A stretch of 64,000 nt of DNA from Cyclobacteriaceae bacterium (GTDB lineage Bacteria > Bacteroidota > Bacteroidia > Cytophagales > Cyclobacteriaceae): the NCBI GenBank assembly GCA_958296015.1, contig CATQIH010000020.1:248001-312000 (forward strand), read 5' to 3'. Positions 9,194 through 16,756 of this stretch are shown piece by piece (positions within the stretch are counted from its first letter, which is position 1; each line of letters begins with the position of its first letter). The translations under genes were made by a program, and so were the position numbers. Below the pieces are notes generated by a model. The model searched no databases and was not told the origin of the DNA. It saw only the letters and a program-made list of their open reading frames with translations.

Positions 9194-9259
9194 GGAGACA
9201 GGAAACGGGATACCGAATTATTTATTCGTTCTGCCTCCGGTCTGCGGCTTCCCGTCTCC
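9194..9259. terminator. Possible shared terminator hairpin between convergent genes
   Basis: GGAGACAGGAA (from 9194) and TTCCCGTCTCC (to 9259) pair at 10 of 11 positions across a 44-base loop, between the stop codons of two convergent genes. There is no run of T directly after either arm, so Rho-independent termination is uncertain. Confidence 0.35.
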
Positions 9260-9262
9260 TAA

Positions 9263-10204
9263 TTAAGGAATGACTACAATCTTTCCCTTGGTCTTGCCGG
9301 TTTCTATCTGCTGGTGTGCCTGTTGCATATCTTCCAATGCATATTCTTTGTATATATACGGCCTGATCTCACCTGACTGCATCAGGGTTGCCAGTTGTTC
9401 CATATCTTTGCTACTGGAATGCACCATATACCTTTCTGCCTTGATGTCTTTCTCTTTGGCTAACTTCTCTTTTTCCTCATCAATGCTTCCTGCAATAGTG
9501 ATAAGCCGTCCGCCCTGTTTCACTGTATCGAAAGAACGCGTGGTATTATCACCCCCTATCGTATCAAGCACTACATCTATATCTTTGACAGCTTCTTCAA
9601 ACTTCACTTTTTTGTAATCTATATGCTCATCTACACCCAGTTCTTTCAAGAAATCAGCATTGGCTTCCGAGGCCGTGCCGATCACATAGGCACCTATGTG
9701 TTTGGCAATCTGCACGGCAAAATGCCCTACGCCACCGGAGGCCGCATGGATCAGCACCCGTTCGCCAGATTGTAACCTGGCCTGTTGGGTGAGTACCTGC
9801 CACGCGGTGAGTGCTGCCAGCGTAGTGGCAGCCGCCTGCTGAAATGAAACATTTTCCGGCTTATGTGCCAAATCGTCTGCCGGAGCCGCCACATACTCGG
9901 CATAGGCTTTGCCATGTCCGGGGAAATTGACCATACCAAATACGGCATCCCCAGTTTTGAACTTATCCACATTTTCTCCAACGGCTGTGACTTCTCCGGC
10001 AATATCCCAGCCCAGGATTACTGGTTTGTCTTTGGCAAGCTGCTCGTACATGGCCTTGCCAGCCCTGGTTTTCGCATCTACCGGGTTGACGCTGATAGCT
10101 TTTACCTGCACCAGCACCTCACCTGATTTTGGTGATGGCTTAGGCGTATCGGTTAGCTTCAGGTTTTCAACAGCACCCGGCTGTTCTAATATAATCGTTC
10201 TCAT
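9263..10204 (-). CDS. NADP-dependent zinc-free alcohol dehydrogenase / quinone oxidoreductase
   Basis: 313 residues of the medium-chain dehydrogenase superfamily. It has the GroES-like N-terminal fold (VKAISVNPVDAKTRAG, VILGWDIAGEV) and the nucleotide-binding motif VLIHAASGGVGHFAVQIAKHIGA. The zinc ligands of classical alcohol dehydrogenases are absent, as in quinone oxidoreductases. It probably reduces quinones or enones with NADPH in the cytoplasm. It appears monocistronic. Confidence 0.88.
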   Translation of the reverse strand: MRTIILEQPGAVENLKLTDTPKPSPKSGEVLVQVKAISVNPVDAKTRAGKAMYEQLAKDKPVILGWDIAGEVTAVGENVDKFKTGDAVFGMVNFPGHGKAYAEYVAAPADDLAHKPENVSFQQAAATTLAALTAWQVLTQQARLQSGERVLIHAASGGVGHFAVQIAKHIGAYVIGTASEANADFLKELGVDEHIDYKKVKFEEAVKDIDVVLDTIGGDNTTRSFDTVKQGGRLITIAGSIDEEKEKLAKEKDIKAERYMVHSSSKDMEQLATLMQSGEIRPYIYKEYALEDMQQAHQQIETGKTKGKIVVIP

Positions 10205-10304
10205 AATTTGCTGTTTTTAATTTGTGAAAGCAATAGAACTGATTGTATCCCGCAAGGTTTGGTCAATAGCGAGAAAACCGGATGAAAGGAAAGCCGAATT
10301 GTTT

Positions 10305-12572
10305 TTACTCTATCACTATGCGTTTTGTGGTCACACCCTCTTGGCTAAGAACTTTCACATAGTAAATCCCTTTTTTGAAAGAGGACAGATCCAGCGTTTC
10401 CATAGATTGTGTACCGAGTGGCTTGGTTAGGACTGTATTACCTGTGAAGTCGATAACCTGCAACGTTGCATTAGCCATGTTTTCGTGTTCTACCTGTAAG
10501 ATGCCTGTGCTGGGCACTGGAAATACTTCTACACTAGAAGTTTGTGCAGCATTTGCATCTTCGGGTGCAGTCACTGTAAAAGAAATGATACGCTCCGGGC
10601 CTGCTTTGTCAAAGAGATAGGGGACAGCTTTCAAAGTATATGCACCAGGGGGAAACAACCTGTAATTTACACCTTCATAATGGTATTCTACAAATTCTCC
10701 AAACAGCACATAGGGAGATGCGTTTTCTATCTGAGTATGATTGATGGGTCCGGAAAGTTCAAAATCAACCCGCACGCCTGGTATATTTTCCGGGCTAAAA
10801 TGCGCAAACACGGTGAGATATTCATTAGGCAATTCGCTACCATCTGTAAGTTCTCCTGTTTCGCCACTTCCGGTAGCCCACTCCAGCGTGATATTAAACT
10901 CCTGCGTCACTCTGAATTCAATCTTCTTTTCTGCTCCTGCATAGCCATCTAGATAAGGCACCACAGACAGCACATACCGGTTGCCAGGTCTTAGCTTCTT
11001 GCCGAGGTACACTCTGTCATCATCCCCAGCCTTGTCGCCAAACAAAGCATAAGGCCAGTACCTTTCGGTGCTTTGGTGCGCTACCGGACCGGTGAGTTTG
11101 AAAATTACGCTATCTACTTTCAGCGGAGAAGGAATAGCCTTGATATTCATTTTTGGGTTACCCAATTTATTGAGTTCCAGCAGGTCTTTGTTTTTGAGCC
11201 AGCCTATGTCTTTACCAGTTTCGGCATTGACCAGCCGGAAGCCTTTGATCACTACATCGGTTTCGTGGATATATTGAATGTAGTAGTTGCCGGCAAGCAC
11301 ATAGCTTTGATTGGGTGTAGGTGCTACAGCCAATTCTGAGCCTCCGGGAAGCGTCTTATCCCAGAGTTTTTTCCCCGCGCTATTGATCTTGTAGATCCAG
11401 GCATCAAAAGGCCGGTTACCACCCGCATTAGACTCATCATGACCCAGAATACCTTCGCTTTTGGCTCCTGAAGCATCTGAGTTGGAGCGGCCAACGATCA
11501 GAAATCCGCCATCTTCAGCAGCAACCATGTTGGTGGGTACATCATCATAATTTCCTCCACGGTTAATTTCCCATACAATCTCTCCGGCTGCATCTAATTT
11601 GATGATTTTATGATCTACTGTTCCCAATTCATAATAAGGTGGGTAAATACTGGGCGGCACATAAAAGCCGGCAATAATGTAGCCTCCGTCGGCGGTTGCT
11701 GCGCCAGCTTTTGCCACACTCATATAAGGCCCGCCAAGTGTTTTGTCCCACACTTTATTTCCCTCATCATCTACGTTGACTACCCAATATTCTTCTGTAT
11801 AATCATCCCGGCCCGGTTCGCTCTTATCGCCGGAAGCACCGGAAGTAGACCAGCCTACTAGCAAATACCGCCCGTTTTCGTCTGCCACCGCGTCTTCAAG
11901 TTGTTCTTTGGCACTGGCTCCAAAAGTACGATCCCAGAGTTTTTTACCTGATGCATCTATCCTCACTATCCAGTAGTCACCATTCTGGCAATAACTGCTG
12001 CAATTTGGATAAGCATCTCTGGAAGGCTGGCTTTTTTCATACGAATCGCCGGAGCGGGAAGTGCCAGCAAGCAGGTACCCTCCGTCTGGTGCCAGCACAA
12101 CCTTGTGCAATACATCTGCCTTGGAGCCACCAAAGGTTTTGTCCCATTCTTTATTACCCTGAGCATCCACCTTAATGACCCAGTAGTCAAAGTCACCTTG
12201 GTTGCCCTGGCTTTTATCTCCTGATATGGGTGAATTGGAAACGCCGCCCAGCAGGTAACCGCCATCGGCAGTAGCTACGGCTGTATACAGCTCATCATTC
12301 TTTTTACCTCCAAAGGTCTTTTCCCACAGTTTATTCCCTTGCAGGTCTATCTTGATGATCTGATAATCATTCACGCTATTATACCCTCCGGGCGTATATC
12401 CTACGAGCAAATGGCTACTATCCTTTGTAGCAATGACATCTTTTGTCTGAAAATTGGGAAAATCCTGATAGGTTCCCTTTTCCCACTGCACACCTACTTG
12501 TGCATAGGCAGGGCAGGCGACCCACTGGCATAGCATAGAGACAATGCCGAAAGCGTAATACAAGTGTTTCAT
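10305..12572 (-). CDS. T9SS type A sorting-domain protein with propeller-like repeats
   Basis: 755 residues with a signal peptide (MLCQWVACPAYAQ). Residues from about 40 to 430 hold at least seven repeats of the type GGYLLAG.S.SG.KS...DYWVVK.DA.GNK.WDKTFGG, a beta-propeller-like pattern. Ig-like segments follow (about 470-660), and the last ~75 residues (VEVFPVPSTGILQVE ... LDLSSFKKGIYYVKV) form a type A T9SS sorting domain. It is therefore predicted to be exported through T9SS and attached to or released from the cell surface. The target is unknown. No operon partner is evident. Confidence 0.85.
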   Translation of the reverse strand: MKHLYYAFGIVSMLCQWVACPAYAQVGVQWEKGTYQDFPNFQTKDVIATKDSSHLLVGYTPGGYNSVNDYQIIKIDLQGNKLWEKTFGGKKNDELYTAVATADGGYLLGGVSNSPISGDKSQGNQGDFDYWVIKVDAQGNKEWDKTFGGSKADVLHKVVLAPDGGYLLAGTSRSGDSYEKSQPSRDAYPNCSSYCQNGDYWIVRIDASGKKLWDRTFGASAKEQLEDAVADENGRYLLVGWSTSGASGDKSEPGRDDYTEEYWVVNVDDEGNKVWDKTLGGPYMSVAKAGAATADGGYIIAGFYVPPSIYPPYYELGTVDHKIIKLDAAGEIVWEINRGGNYDDVPTNMVAAEDGGFLIVGRSNSDASGAKSEGILGHDESNAGGNRPFDAWIYKINSAGKKLWDKTLPGGSELAVAPTPNQSYVLAGNYYIQYIHETDVVIKGFRLVNAETGKDIGWLKNKDLLELNKLGNPKMNIKAIPSPLKVDSVIFKLTGPVAHQSTERYWPYALFGDKAGDDDRVYLGKKLRPGNRYVLSVVPYLDGYAGAEKKIEFRVTQEFNITLEWATGSGETGELTDGSELPNEYLTVFAHFSPENIPGVRVDFELSGPINHTQIENASPYVLFGEFVEYHYEGVNYRLFPPGAYTLKAVPYLFDKAGPERIISFTVTAPEDANAAQTSSVEVFPVPSTGILQVEHENMANATLQVIDFTGNTVLTKPLGTQSMETLDLSSFKKGIYYVKVLSQEGVTTKRIVIE

Positions 12573-12901
12573 GGCGCGTAAAATTTAAAGTGTGGTATGA
12601 GTGATAGTAAAGACAATACAAAATAAATTGAATTGATAAGCTAAGAACGCACCATGCTCTCACTGAACCGACCGCAGCAAATGCTATAGCTAGTCACTTC
12701 GTATCATGCTTATGCTTTGAAAAAAGTATCTATAGTAAGCTACCTTATCACCTGACCATATTGATCAAAAATCCTATTTGCCTGTTGTTTCGCTAAAGAA
12801 ATTAGCATCTAGTTGACCAATTGTTAAGCTAATGATAAGGTCTCTTAAAAGTAAATGAAATGATACTAAAAATCCAACTTCCAAACTGATTTATGTTTTT
12901 G
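12573..12901. other. Intergenic region, 329 bases, no gene
   Basis: AT-rich spacer between two minus-strand genes. It should hold the promoter of the propeller protein gene near 12580-12700. I see no RNA gene, repeat or convincing small reading frame in it. Confidence 0.5.
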
Positions 12902-13693
12902 TCAGACCTTCTCTTTTTCTGCTACTCTTTCTTTTACGAACAGTGGCGTATCTGTGCCTACCAGTCCTTGTTTTTCTGCCTGCCAGCAGCGGTAAATTTC
13001 TTCTCCGTAAGGCAGGGCAATACCTGCGCCTAGTGCGGCCAAAGCTCCGGCAATATAAGAAGGACGTACCGGAATCTCTTTCCATCGGATACTAAAATCT
13101 GGCTTCGTATCTCCTTTGCCAAACAGCGCGGCAAACTGATCCCAATGTAGTATCAGCATAAAAGAGACGGCACAGAAAGGAATCATCTCCAGGAAACTAT
13201 GGGTGTGCTGCTCGCGGGGTTGCACATCTCGGTGGTCTGAGGCGTAGGCCACATCCCAAAAAGCAGTGGTTTCATGGATAAAATAAGCAGCAATTATAGA
13301 CAGTAGCGATCCAGCGTTGATTTGCAGCAATAGCCCACTGAATACCGGCAGTCCTACTTCTGTCATCATCAGGGCATGAATGAGCGATTCTTCGGTGCCA
13401 GAGGTAGTCTCTATCTTGGTTTTGCGATGCCAATACCAGTCCAGCAACCCTGCACCTATCCACACCGGAATGACGAAATACAGCAGGTAATGCCGGGTAG
13501 CCACTTCTGTAGGGTTTAAGCCATTCCGGTACTTCTTTCCTCTAGCTACTGCTACTGCTTTATGCCTGAAACGCTGCAAAGGTGAACGGGATGGTTCTTT
13601 TGCACGCTTTACAAATTTGGCCGCAATGCCCGCAGCGGCAAAGAGCAATACCGCTTTGCCTGCTCTTGAAAGTAATTGTGGTGAAATACTCAT
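12902..13693 (-). CDS. Unknown multi-pass membrane protein with conserved His-rich segment
   Basis: 263 residues. An N-terminal hydrophobic stretch is followed by a basic segment and about four to five further membrane segments (LLYFVIPVWIGAGLLDWYW, LPVFSGLLLQINAGSLLSI, FCAVSFMLILHW, IAGALAALGAGIALPYG). Between them lies HETTAFWDVAYASDHRDVQPREQHTHSFLEMIP, rich in His and acidic residues, possibly a metal site. I do not recognise the family with certainty. It starts 19 bases after the emfourin-like gene in the same direction and may be co-transcribed with the protease operon. Confidence 0.65.
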   Translation of the reverse strand: MSISPQLLSRAGKAVLLFAAAGIAAKFVKRAKEPSRSPLQRFRHKAVAVARGKKYRNGLNPTEVATRHYLLYFVIPVWIGAGLLDWYWHRKTKIETTSGTEESLIHALMMTEVGLPVFSGLLLQINAGSLLSIIAAYFIHETTAFWDVAYASDHRDVQPREQHTHSFLEMIPFCAVSFMLILHWDQFAALFGKGDTKPDFSIRWKEIPVRPSYIAGALAALGAGIALPYGEEIYRCWQAEKQGLVGTDTPLFVKERVAEKEKV

Positions 13694-13712
13694 AAAAATA
13701 TCGTTTAAAAAG

Positions 13713-13988
13713 TTAGTAATGCAGTTTAGCCTTGAGGCTTTTTAGTAGCTGGTCAAATGCGGGCGAAGGCGGTATGACATGTAGTGGAAGAGCTTTGCCA
13801 TTGTATTCTAAAAAATAATCGAAAGTATCACGGCTTGCTCCTGGTGAAGTATCCGACGTATCTGTGGGTGTGTGAACAAACGTATTTTCCAAAAATTTCT
13901 GAAATTCGGGCGAAAAAGAAGACACTTCTTCCTCAGCCGTCTTGGTTCTTCCCATAAAGCCACCGGATTGTATAAGTTTGATTTTCAT
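13713..13988 (-). CDS. Emfourin-like inhibitor of M4 protease
   Basis: 91 residues starting MKIKLIQSGGFMGRTK and ending with a short helical segment (FDQLLKSLKAKLHY). The opening K(I/L)xxSGGFxG, the length, the lack of a signal peptide and the position directly downstream of a protealysin-type M4 peptidase gene match emfourin, described as a slow tight-binding inhibitor encoded beside protealysin in Serratia. It probably keeps the protease inactive in the cytoplasm (inference by analogy). Confidence 0.8.
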   Translation of the reverse strand: MKIKLIQSGGFMGRTKTAEEEVSSFSPEFQKFLENTFVHTPTDTSDTSPGASRDTFDYFLEYNGKALPLHVIPPSPAFDQLLKSLKAKLHY

Positions 13989-14102
13989 GGGTTTTGGGAA
14001 TCAGGGTTTGGATTTTGGGGGCTGGGTGTTATGTCGATCGGGATTATCCTTTTTCATTCCTACACATCAAACCCATTAACACATCAACATATCAACCCAT
14101 CC

Positions 14103-15212
14103 TCACACCACCACGTCCAGTCCTACTTCTTTCCAGGCATTTTCTATAGCAGTAGTTACCTGGCTGCCTGTACCAAAGAGATTGACCGACTCCTGCAACG
14201 TAGCTTCTTTAAACTGTAAAAAGGAAGCGTTTTCGGGTACCAATGTTTTGTTGGTCATGGCTTTGTACCACACCTGCCCTACCTTTTCCCAGGCAAAGCC
14301 GCCCGCTTCGTAAGCTGCCAGGTAAAATGCCCGGTTAGGTATGCCTGAATTGAGATGTACGCCGCCATTATCATACGGCGCATCATTGTAATTGTCCATA
14401 TGACCCTGTTGCGGATCGGTGCCCAGTTCCGGGTGGTTGACATAGGCGGTGCCAGGTTCCTTCATAGAACGTATCGCGTATTTATCGCCAATCAGGATAT
14501 TTTCGCCGATAAGCCAGTCAGAGGTTTGCACGTCTTCATTCAAAGTCCTTTGCTTGATCATGATGCCAAACACATCGGCCAGCGACTCGTTGAGCGCACC
14601 GCTTTGGCCTTGGTAGACCAGGTTGGCTTCAAACTGGATCACGCCGTGGGTTAGCTCGTGCCCAATCACATCAATATCAGCAGTGAAGGTGTTGAACACC
14701 ATGCCGTCGCCATCACCGTATACCATTTGTGAGCCGTTCCAAAAGGCATTGGCATAATCCTGCCCATAGTGCACCGTCTGGATGATCTTCATGCCTTGGT
14801 TGTCGATGGAGTTGCGGCCAAACAGCGCGTAGTAAAAATCAAAAGTATAACCTGCAGCATCGAATACGGCATTCACATCTTTATCATCCGGGGCAGATTC
14901 ATCTTCGCGCCTGAGCAAGATGCCAGGCAACTTCTGTTCGTTTTGTGCCGAATAGACTTCCCTGCTGGGCTTGGGTTCGGGCGTTTCGGAAAAACTTTCC
15001 GGAGCCAACGCCTTTTTTTCCAGGTCACCAATACTGCCAAAAACCTGACGTCTGCTTCTGATCTGTTCATCCAATACCAGGTTTTGCGCATAGGTTTTTA
15101 GGGCTATGGCGTTGTTTTCATTGCTCTCCAGCAGTTTCCTCATCATATAAGGAGGAACGATACACTGGAGCGGGTGGCGGTGGGGATGTTTTTTACACAT
15201 ACGGTTGATCAT
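14103..15212 (-). CDS. M4 family metalloprotease, protealysin-like
   Basis: 369 residues without a classical signal peptide. The short propeptide contains IVPPYMMRKLLE, the PPxM-type motif of protealysin-like peptidases. Zinc ligands and catalytic residues are in DVIGHELTHGVIQFE (HExxH) and NESLADVFG (third ligand); the transition-state histidine is in DNGGVHLNSGIPNRAFYLAA. Secretion and propeptide type separate it from thermolysin. It is followed by the emfourin-like gene after about 115 bases of low-complexity spacer with CAACATATCAACCC-type runs. The ATG at 15212 gives a propeptide of normal size. Confidence 0.9.
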   Translation of the reverse strand: MINRMCKKHPHRHPLQCIVPPYMMRKLLESNENNAIALKTYAQNLVLDEQIRSRRQVFGSIGDLEKKALAPESFSETPEPKPSREVYSAQNEQKLPGILLRREDESAPDDKDVNAVFDAAGYTFDFYYALFGRNSIDNQGMKIIQTVHYGQDYANAFWNGSQMVYGDGDGMVFNTFTADIDVIGHELTHGVIQFEANLVYQGQSGALNESLADVFGIMIKQRTLNEDVQTSDWLIGENILIGDKYAIRSMKEPGTAYVNHPELGTDPQQGHMDNYNDAPYDNGGVHLNSGIPNRAFYLAAYEAGGFAWEKVGQVWYKAMTNKTLVPENASFLQFKEATLQESVNLFGTGSQVTTAIENAWKEVGLDVVV

Positions 15213-15484
15213 TTCATAGGCAACGTACTCAACGGGTAATTGTTAAAAGTTTGTTTTAAAGTTCAACGGTTCATCATAATAGTGAGCTTAGACAACTATA
15301 AATAACTCATTTTCAGCCAACATCAAATACCATAGTACATTGCTGCTTTCAGAAGATAAGCCTGCATGTAATGTACCGGGGGCGGTGCCTCTACAGCGCA
15401 GGAAACAGTATTAAATACCTGCCTTTCATTCATATCAGGTAGTTATTCTGCCGGTATTTTGTTTGAGAAAAATGACAGATGTAC

Positions 15485-15780
15485 GTTGCTTTATTACATG
15501 AACCTTTGGAAAAATGACAGAGGACTGTCCCTCTATTGCATAGACAGCCAGAAAACTTACAAAGCAACAGTGCTCTATTACATCAACGACCAGAAAAACC
15601 ATAAAGCACGGTTGCTTTATTACATAGACAACCGGAAACGTGACACAACGACAGTGTTTTGTCATATAAGTAACTGGGAAACATGACAAAGCAAGGTTGC
15701 TTTACTGTTCAGACAGTCGGCTAAACAACTGAGGAGCACTCCTCTATGAGTTGGCTCACCATCTAAACAACAAAACGAAG
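15485..15780. repeat. 42-bp tandem array with palindromic unit junctions
   Basis: Seven recognisable units of 42-43 bases start at 15485, 15527, 15569, 15611, 15653, 15696 and 15738. A partial unit precedes them and decayed copies continue to about 15860. The unit centre resembles TATTACATAGACAACCGG followed by GAAAAATGACA. The last ~7 bases of one unit pair with the first ~7 of the next. Examples: ATAAAGCA/TGCTTTAT at 15601-15620, AAAGCA/TGCTTT at 15688-15703, GAGGAG/CTCCTC at 15731-15744, GACACAAC/GTTTTGTC (7 of 8) at 15642-15663, AGAGG/CCTCT at 15519-15534. Stem sequences differ while pairing is kept. Because 42 is a multiple of three, both strands have open frames here, but none has a credible start. 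The rest of the 825-base gene-free stretch from 15213 shows only the palindromes listed below. Confidence 0.85.
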
Positions 15781-15868
15781 TGATTATATGAAGGTGGCGA
15801 AGGTATAACAAGCAGCAGAGCTTGCTTGTGTCATGTAAATACAATTTGATAGCGCAGAATGTAGACAT

Positions 15869-15905
15869 AGACATAGCCCAGGGCTTTAAGCCCTGGGCTA
15901 TGTCT
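15869..15905. repeat. Perfect 37-bp palindrome, AGCCCAGGGCTT family
   Basis: AGACATAGCCCAGGGCTT, one central T, then its exact reverse complement: 18-bp arms. The core AGCCCAGGGCTT-N-AAGCCCTGGGCT recurs at 20951-20989 with different but again complementary flanks. Not followed by a T run, so not a typical terminator. Confidence 0.9.
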
Positions 15906-15951
15906 GTTGAATTGAGGAGAGCTTCCGTTGTAAGTGCTTATATTTAGAAGT

Positions 15952-15968
15952 TTCAGTCACAGACTGAA
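15952..15968. repeat. Small palindrome
   Basis: TTCAGTC-ACA-GACTGAA, a perfect 7-bp-arm hairpin with a 3-base loop, 46 bases after the 37-bp palindrome. It belongs to the cluster of palindromic DNA in this region; function unknown. Confidence 0.6.
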
Positions 15969-16037
15969 GCTAGGGTTAAGGTTGGCTTAAATCTGTGAAT
16001 GGAAAAGGCACAAGCACTATATCTCCTTGCTTGTATT

Positions 16038-16286
16038 TCATAGATCGTTGTAGGCATCATCTTCCGGACTTAACCAAGCTTCCGCAAGGGATGGCTCTGA
16101 CATTAGCGTGATTTCATCTGGGCGGCAATCCGCAACTTTTGTTTTATCTTGAATACCTTTTTTCTTTTTAGCGGAGTGGCCTGGATCGGTAGACGTTACC
16201 TGAGCTTTATAGCCCATTTTGTTGGCTAGTTGCTTTAACAGTTCTATATCTTTTTTAGTAGGTGCTGATATGATAATTGTATTCAT
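16038..16286 (-). CDS. Small antitoxin-like protein, orphan
   Basis: 82 residues: NTIIISAPTKKDIELLKQLANKMGYK at the N-terminus and a C-terminal LMSEPSLAEAWLSPEDDAYNDL. The C-terminal pattern (S..SLAE.WLS.E(D/E)D..(W/Y)..L) resembles the tail of small type II antitoxin-like proteins common in Bacteroidota; the N-terminus resembles DUF2683-type proteins. No toxin gene lies on either side. It could be a remnant antitoxin or a stand-alone regulator. Confidence 0.6.
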   Translation of the reverse strand: MNTIIISAPTKKDIELLKQLANKMGYKAQVTSTDPGHSAKKKKGIQDKTKVADCRPDEITLMSEPSLAEAWLSPEDDAYNDL

Positions 16287-16352
16287 AGTATGTTAGCATG
16301 AGTTTCCTCTAATATACGAAAAGTATACTAAAAAAGGTGATGCTTTCTCAGG

Positions 16353-16440
16353 GGGTGTACGACAATTTGCAGGCAGCGATGGGATTAACCCCATCGCTGC
16401 TGGTGATAAACATCAAGAATCTGCATTTTGTCGTACACCC
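16353..16440. repeat. 88-bp element with nested inverted repeats (MITE/REP-like)
   Basis: Outer arms GGGTGTACGACAATTTGCAG (16353) and CTGCATTTTGTCGTACACCC (to 16440) pair at 18 of 20 positions. Inside, GCAGCGATGGGATTAA / CCCCATCGCTGC at 16373-16400 forms a second palindrome with one mismatch. No reading frame. It looks like a small non-autonomous mobile or extragenic palindromic element. Confidence 0.75.
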
Positions 16441-16499
16441 TTCTCCGGTACACTTATGCCAGCATCACTATGCCCGAATTTGTCACTTTTGAACTACTT

Positions 16500-16632
16500 T
16501 TTACGGTAGTTGGAAAATCCTTGCTGTGATGTAATCCGCCTACCACTGTAGCTGTAAGGTGACATAAAAGCTTCTGCCATCTGCCGGAATAATACCCGGA
16601 CCTGGATAGCCGGAGGCACGGCGCGTGAAAAC
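16500..16632 (-). pseudogene. 3'-end remnant of a second TonB-dependent receptor gene
   Basis: On the minus strand 16540-16630 encodes FTRRASGYPGPGIIPADG followed by RSFYVTLQLQW and a stop: identical in protein to the last 29 residues of the intact receptor at 16757-19189. At DNA level the 91-base segment differs at six positions, all after the first 55 bases (counted from the stop end), and all six are synonymous. Weaker homology continues into the 3' flank (about 16500-16539). The coding homology stops abruptly next to the palindrome at 16633-16677. This is the tail of a lost tandem paralogue, not a gene. Confidence 0.88.
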
Positions 16633-16677
16633 TGCTAGTGCGCGTTTGTAACGCGTTCGGCGTGGAGCGCACTAGCA
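16633..16677. repeat. 45-bp palindromic element at the pseudogene break
   Basis: TGCTAGTGCGC and GCGCACTAGCA are perfect 11-bp inverted arms; inside them CGCGTT-TGT-AACGCG forms a second perfect hairpin. The element begins directly where homology to the TonB receptor ends, so it may mark the deletion junction. REP-like; no transposase nearby. Confidence 0.75.
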
Positions 16678-16756
16678 ATTATAATTTATTCTGAGCCAGT
16701 ACTTAATACTGAATTTACGGTAATGGTTAAGAAGTCTTTGCCGTGATGCGATCAGC

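Noticed and set aside
15435-15689. Open frames on both strands through the 42-bp array, giving 14-residue repeat proteins (e.g. LLYYIDNRKR type)
   Set aside because: The frames stay open because 42 is a multiple of three. Plus-strand frame has only a TTG start, no signal or ribosome site, and stops inside the array; the pairing at unit junctions fits a nucleic-acid structure better.
15485-15860. CRISPR array
   Set aside because: Conserved part and variable part are in the wrong proportion, the variable parts are ~14 bases and self-complementary, and there are no cas genes.
15869-15905. Rho-independent terminator
   Set aside because: Very strong stem but no T run on either side, and the same core recurs inside an operon; treated as a repeat family.
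16454-16678. Minus-strand reading frame of 74 residues
   Set aside because: It is a different frame over the receptor remnant; the correct frame matches the intact receptor C-terminus exactly.
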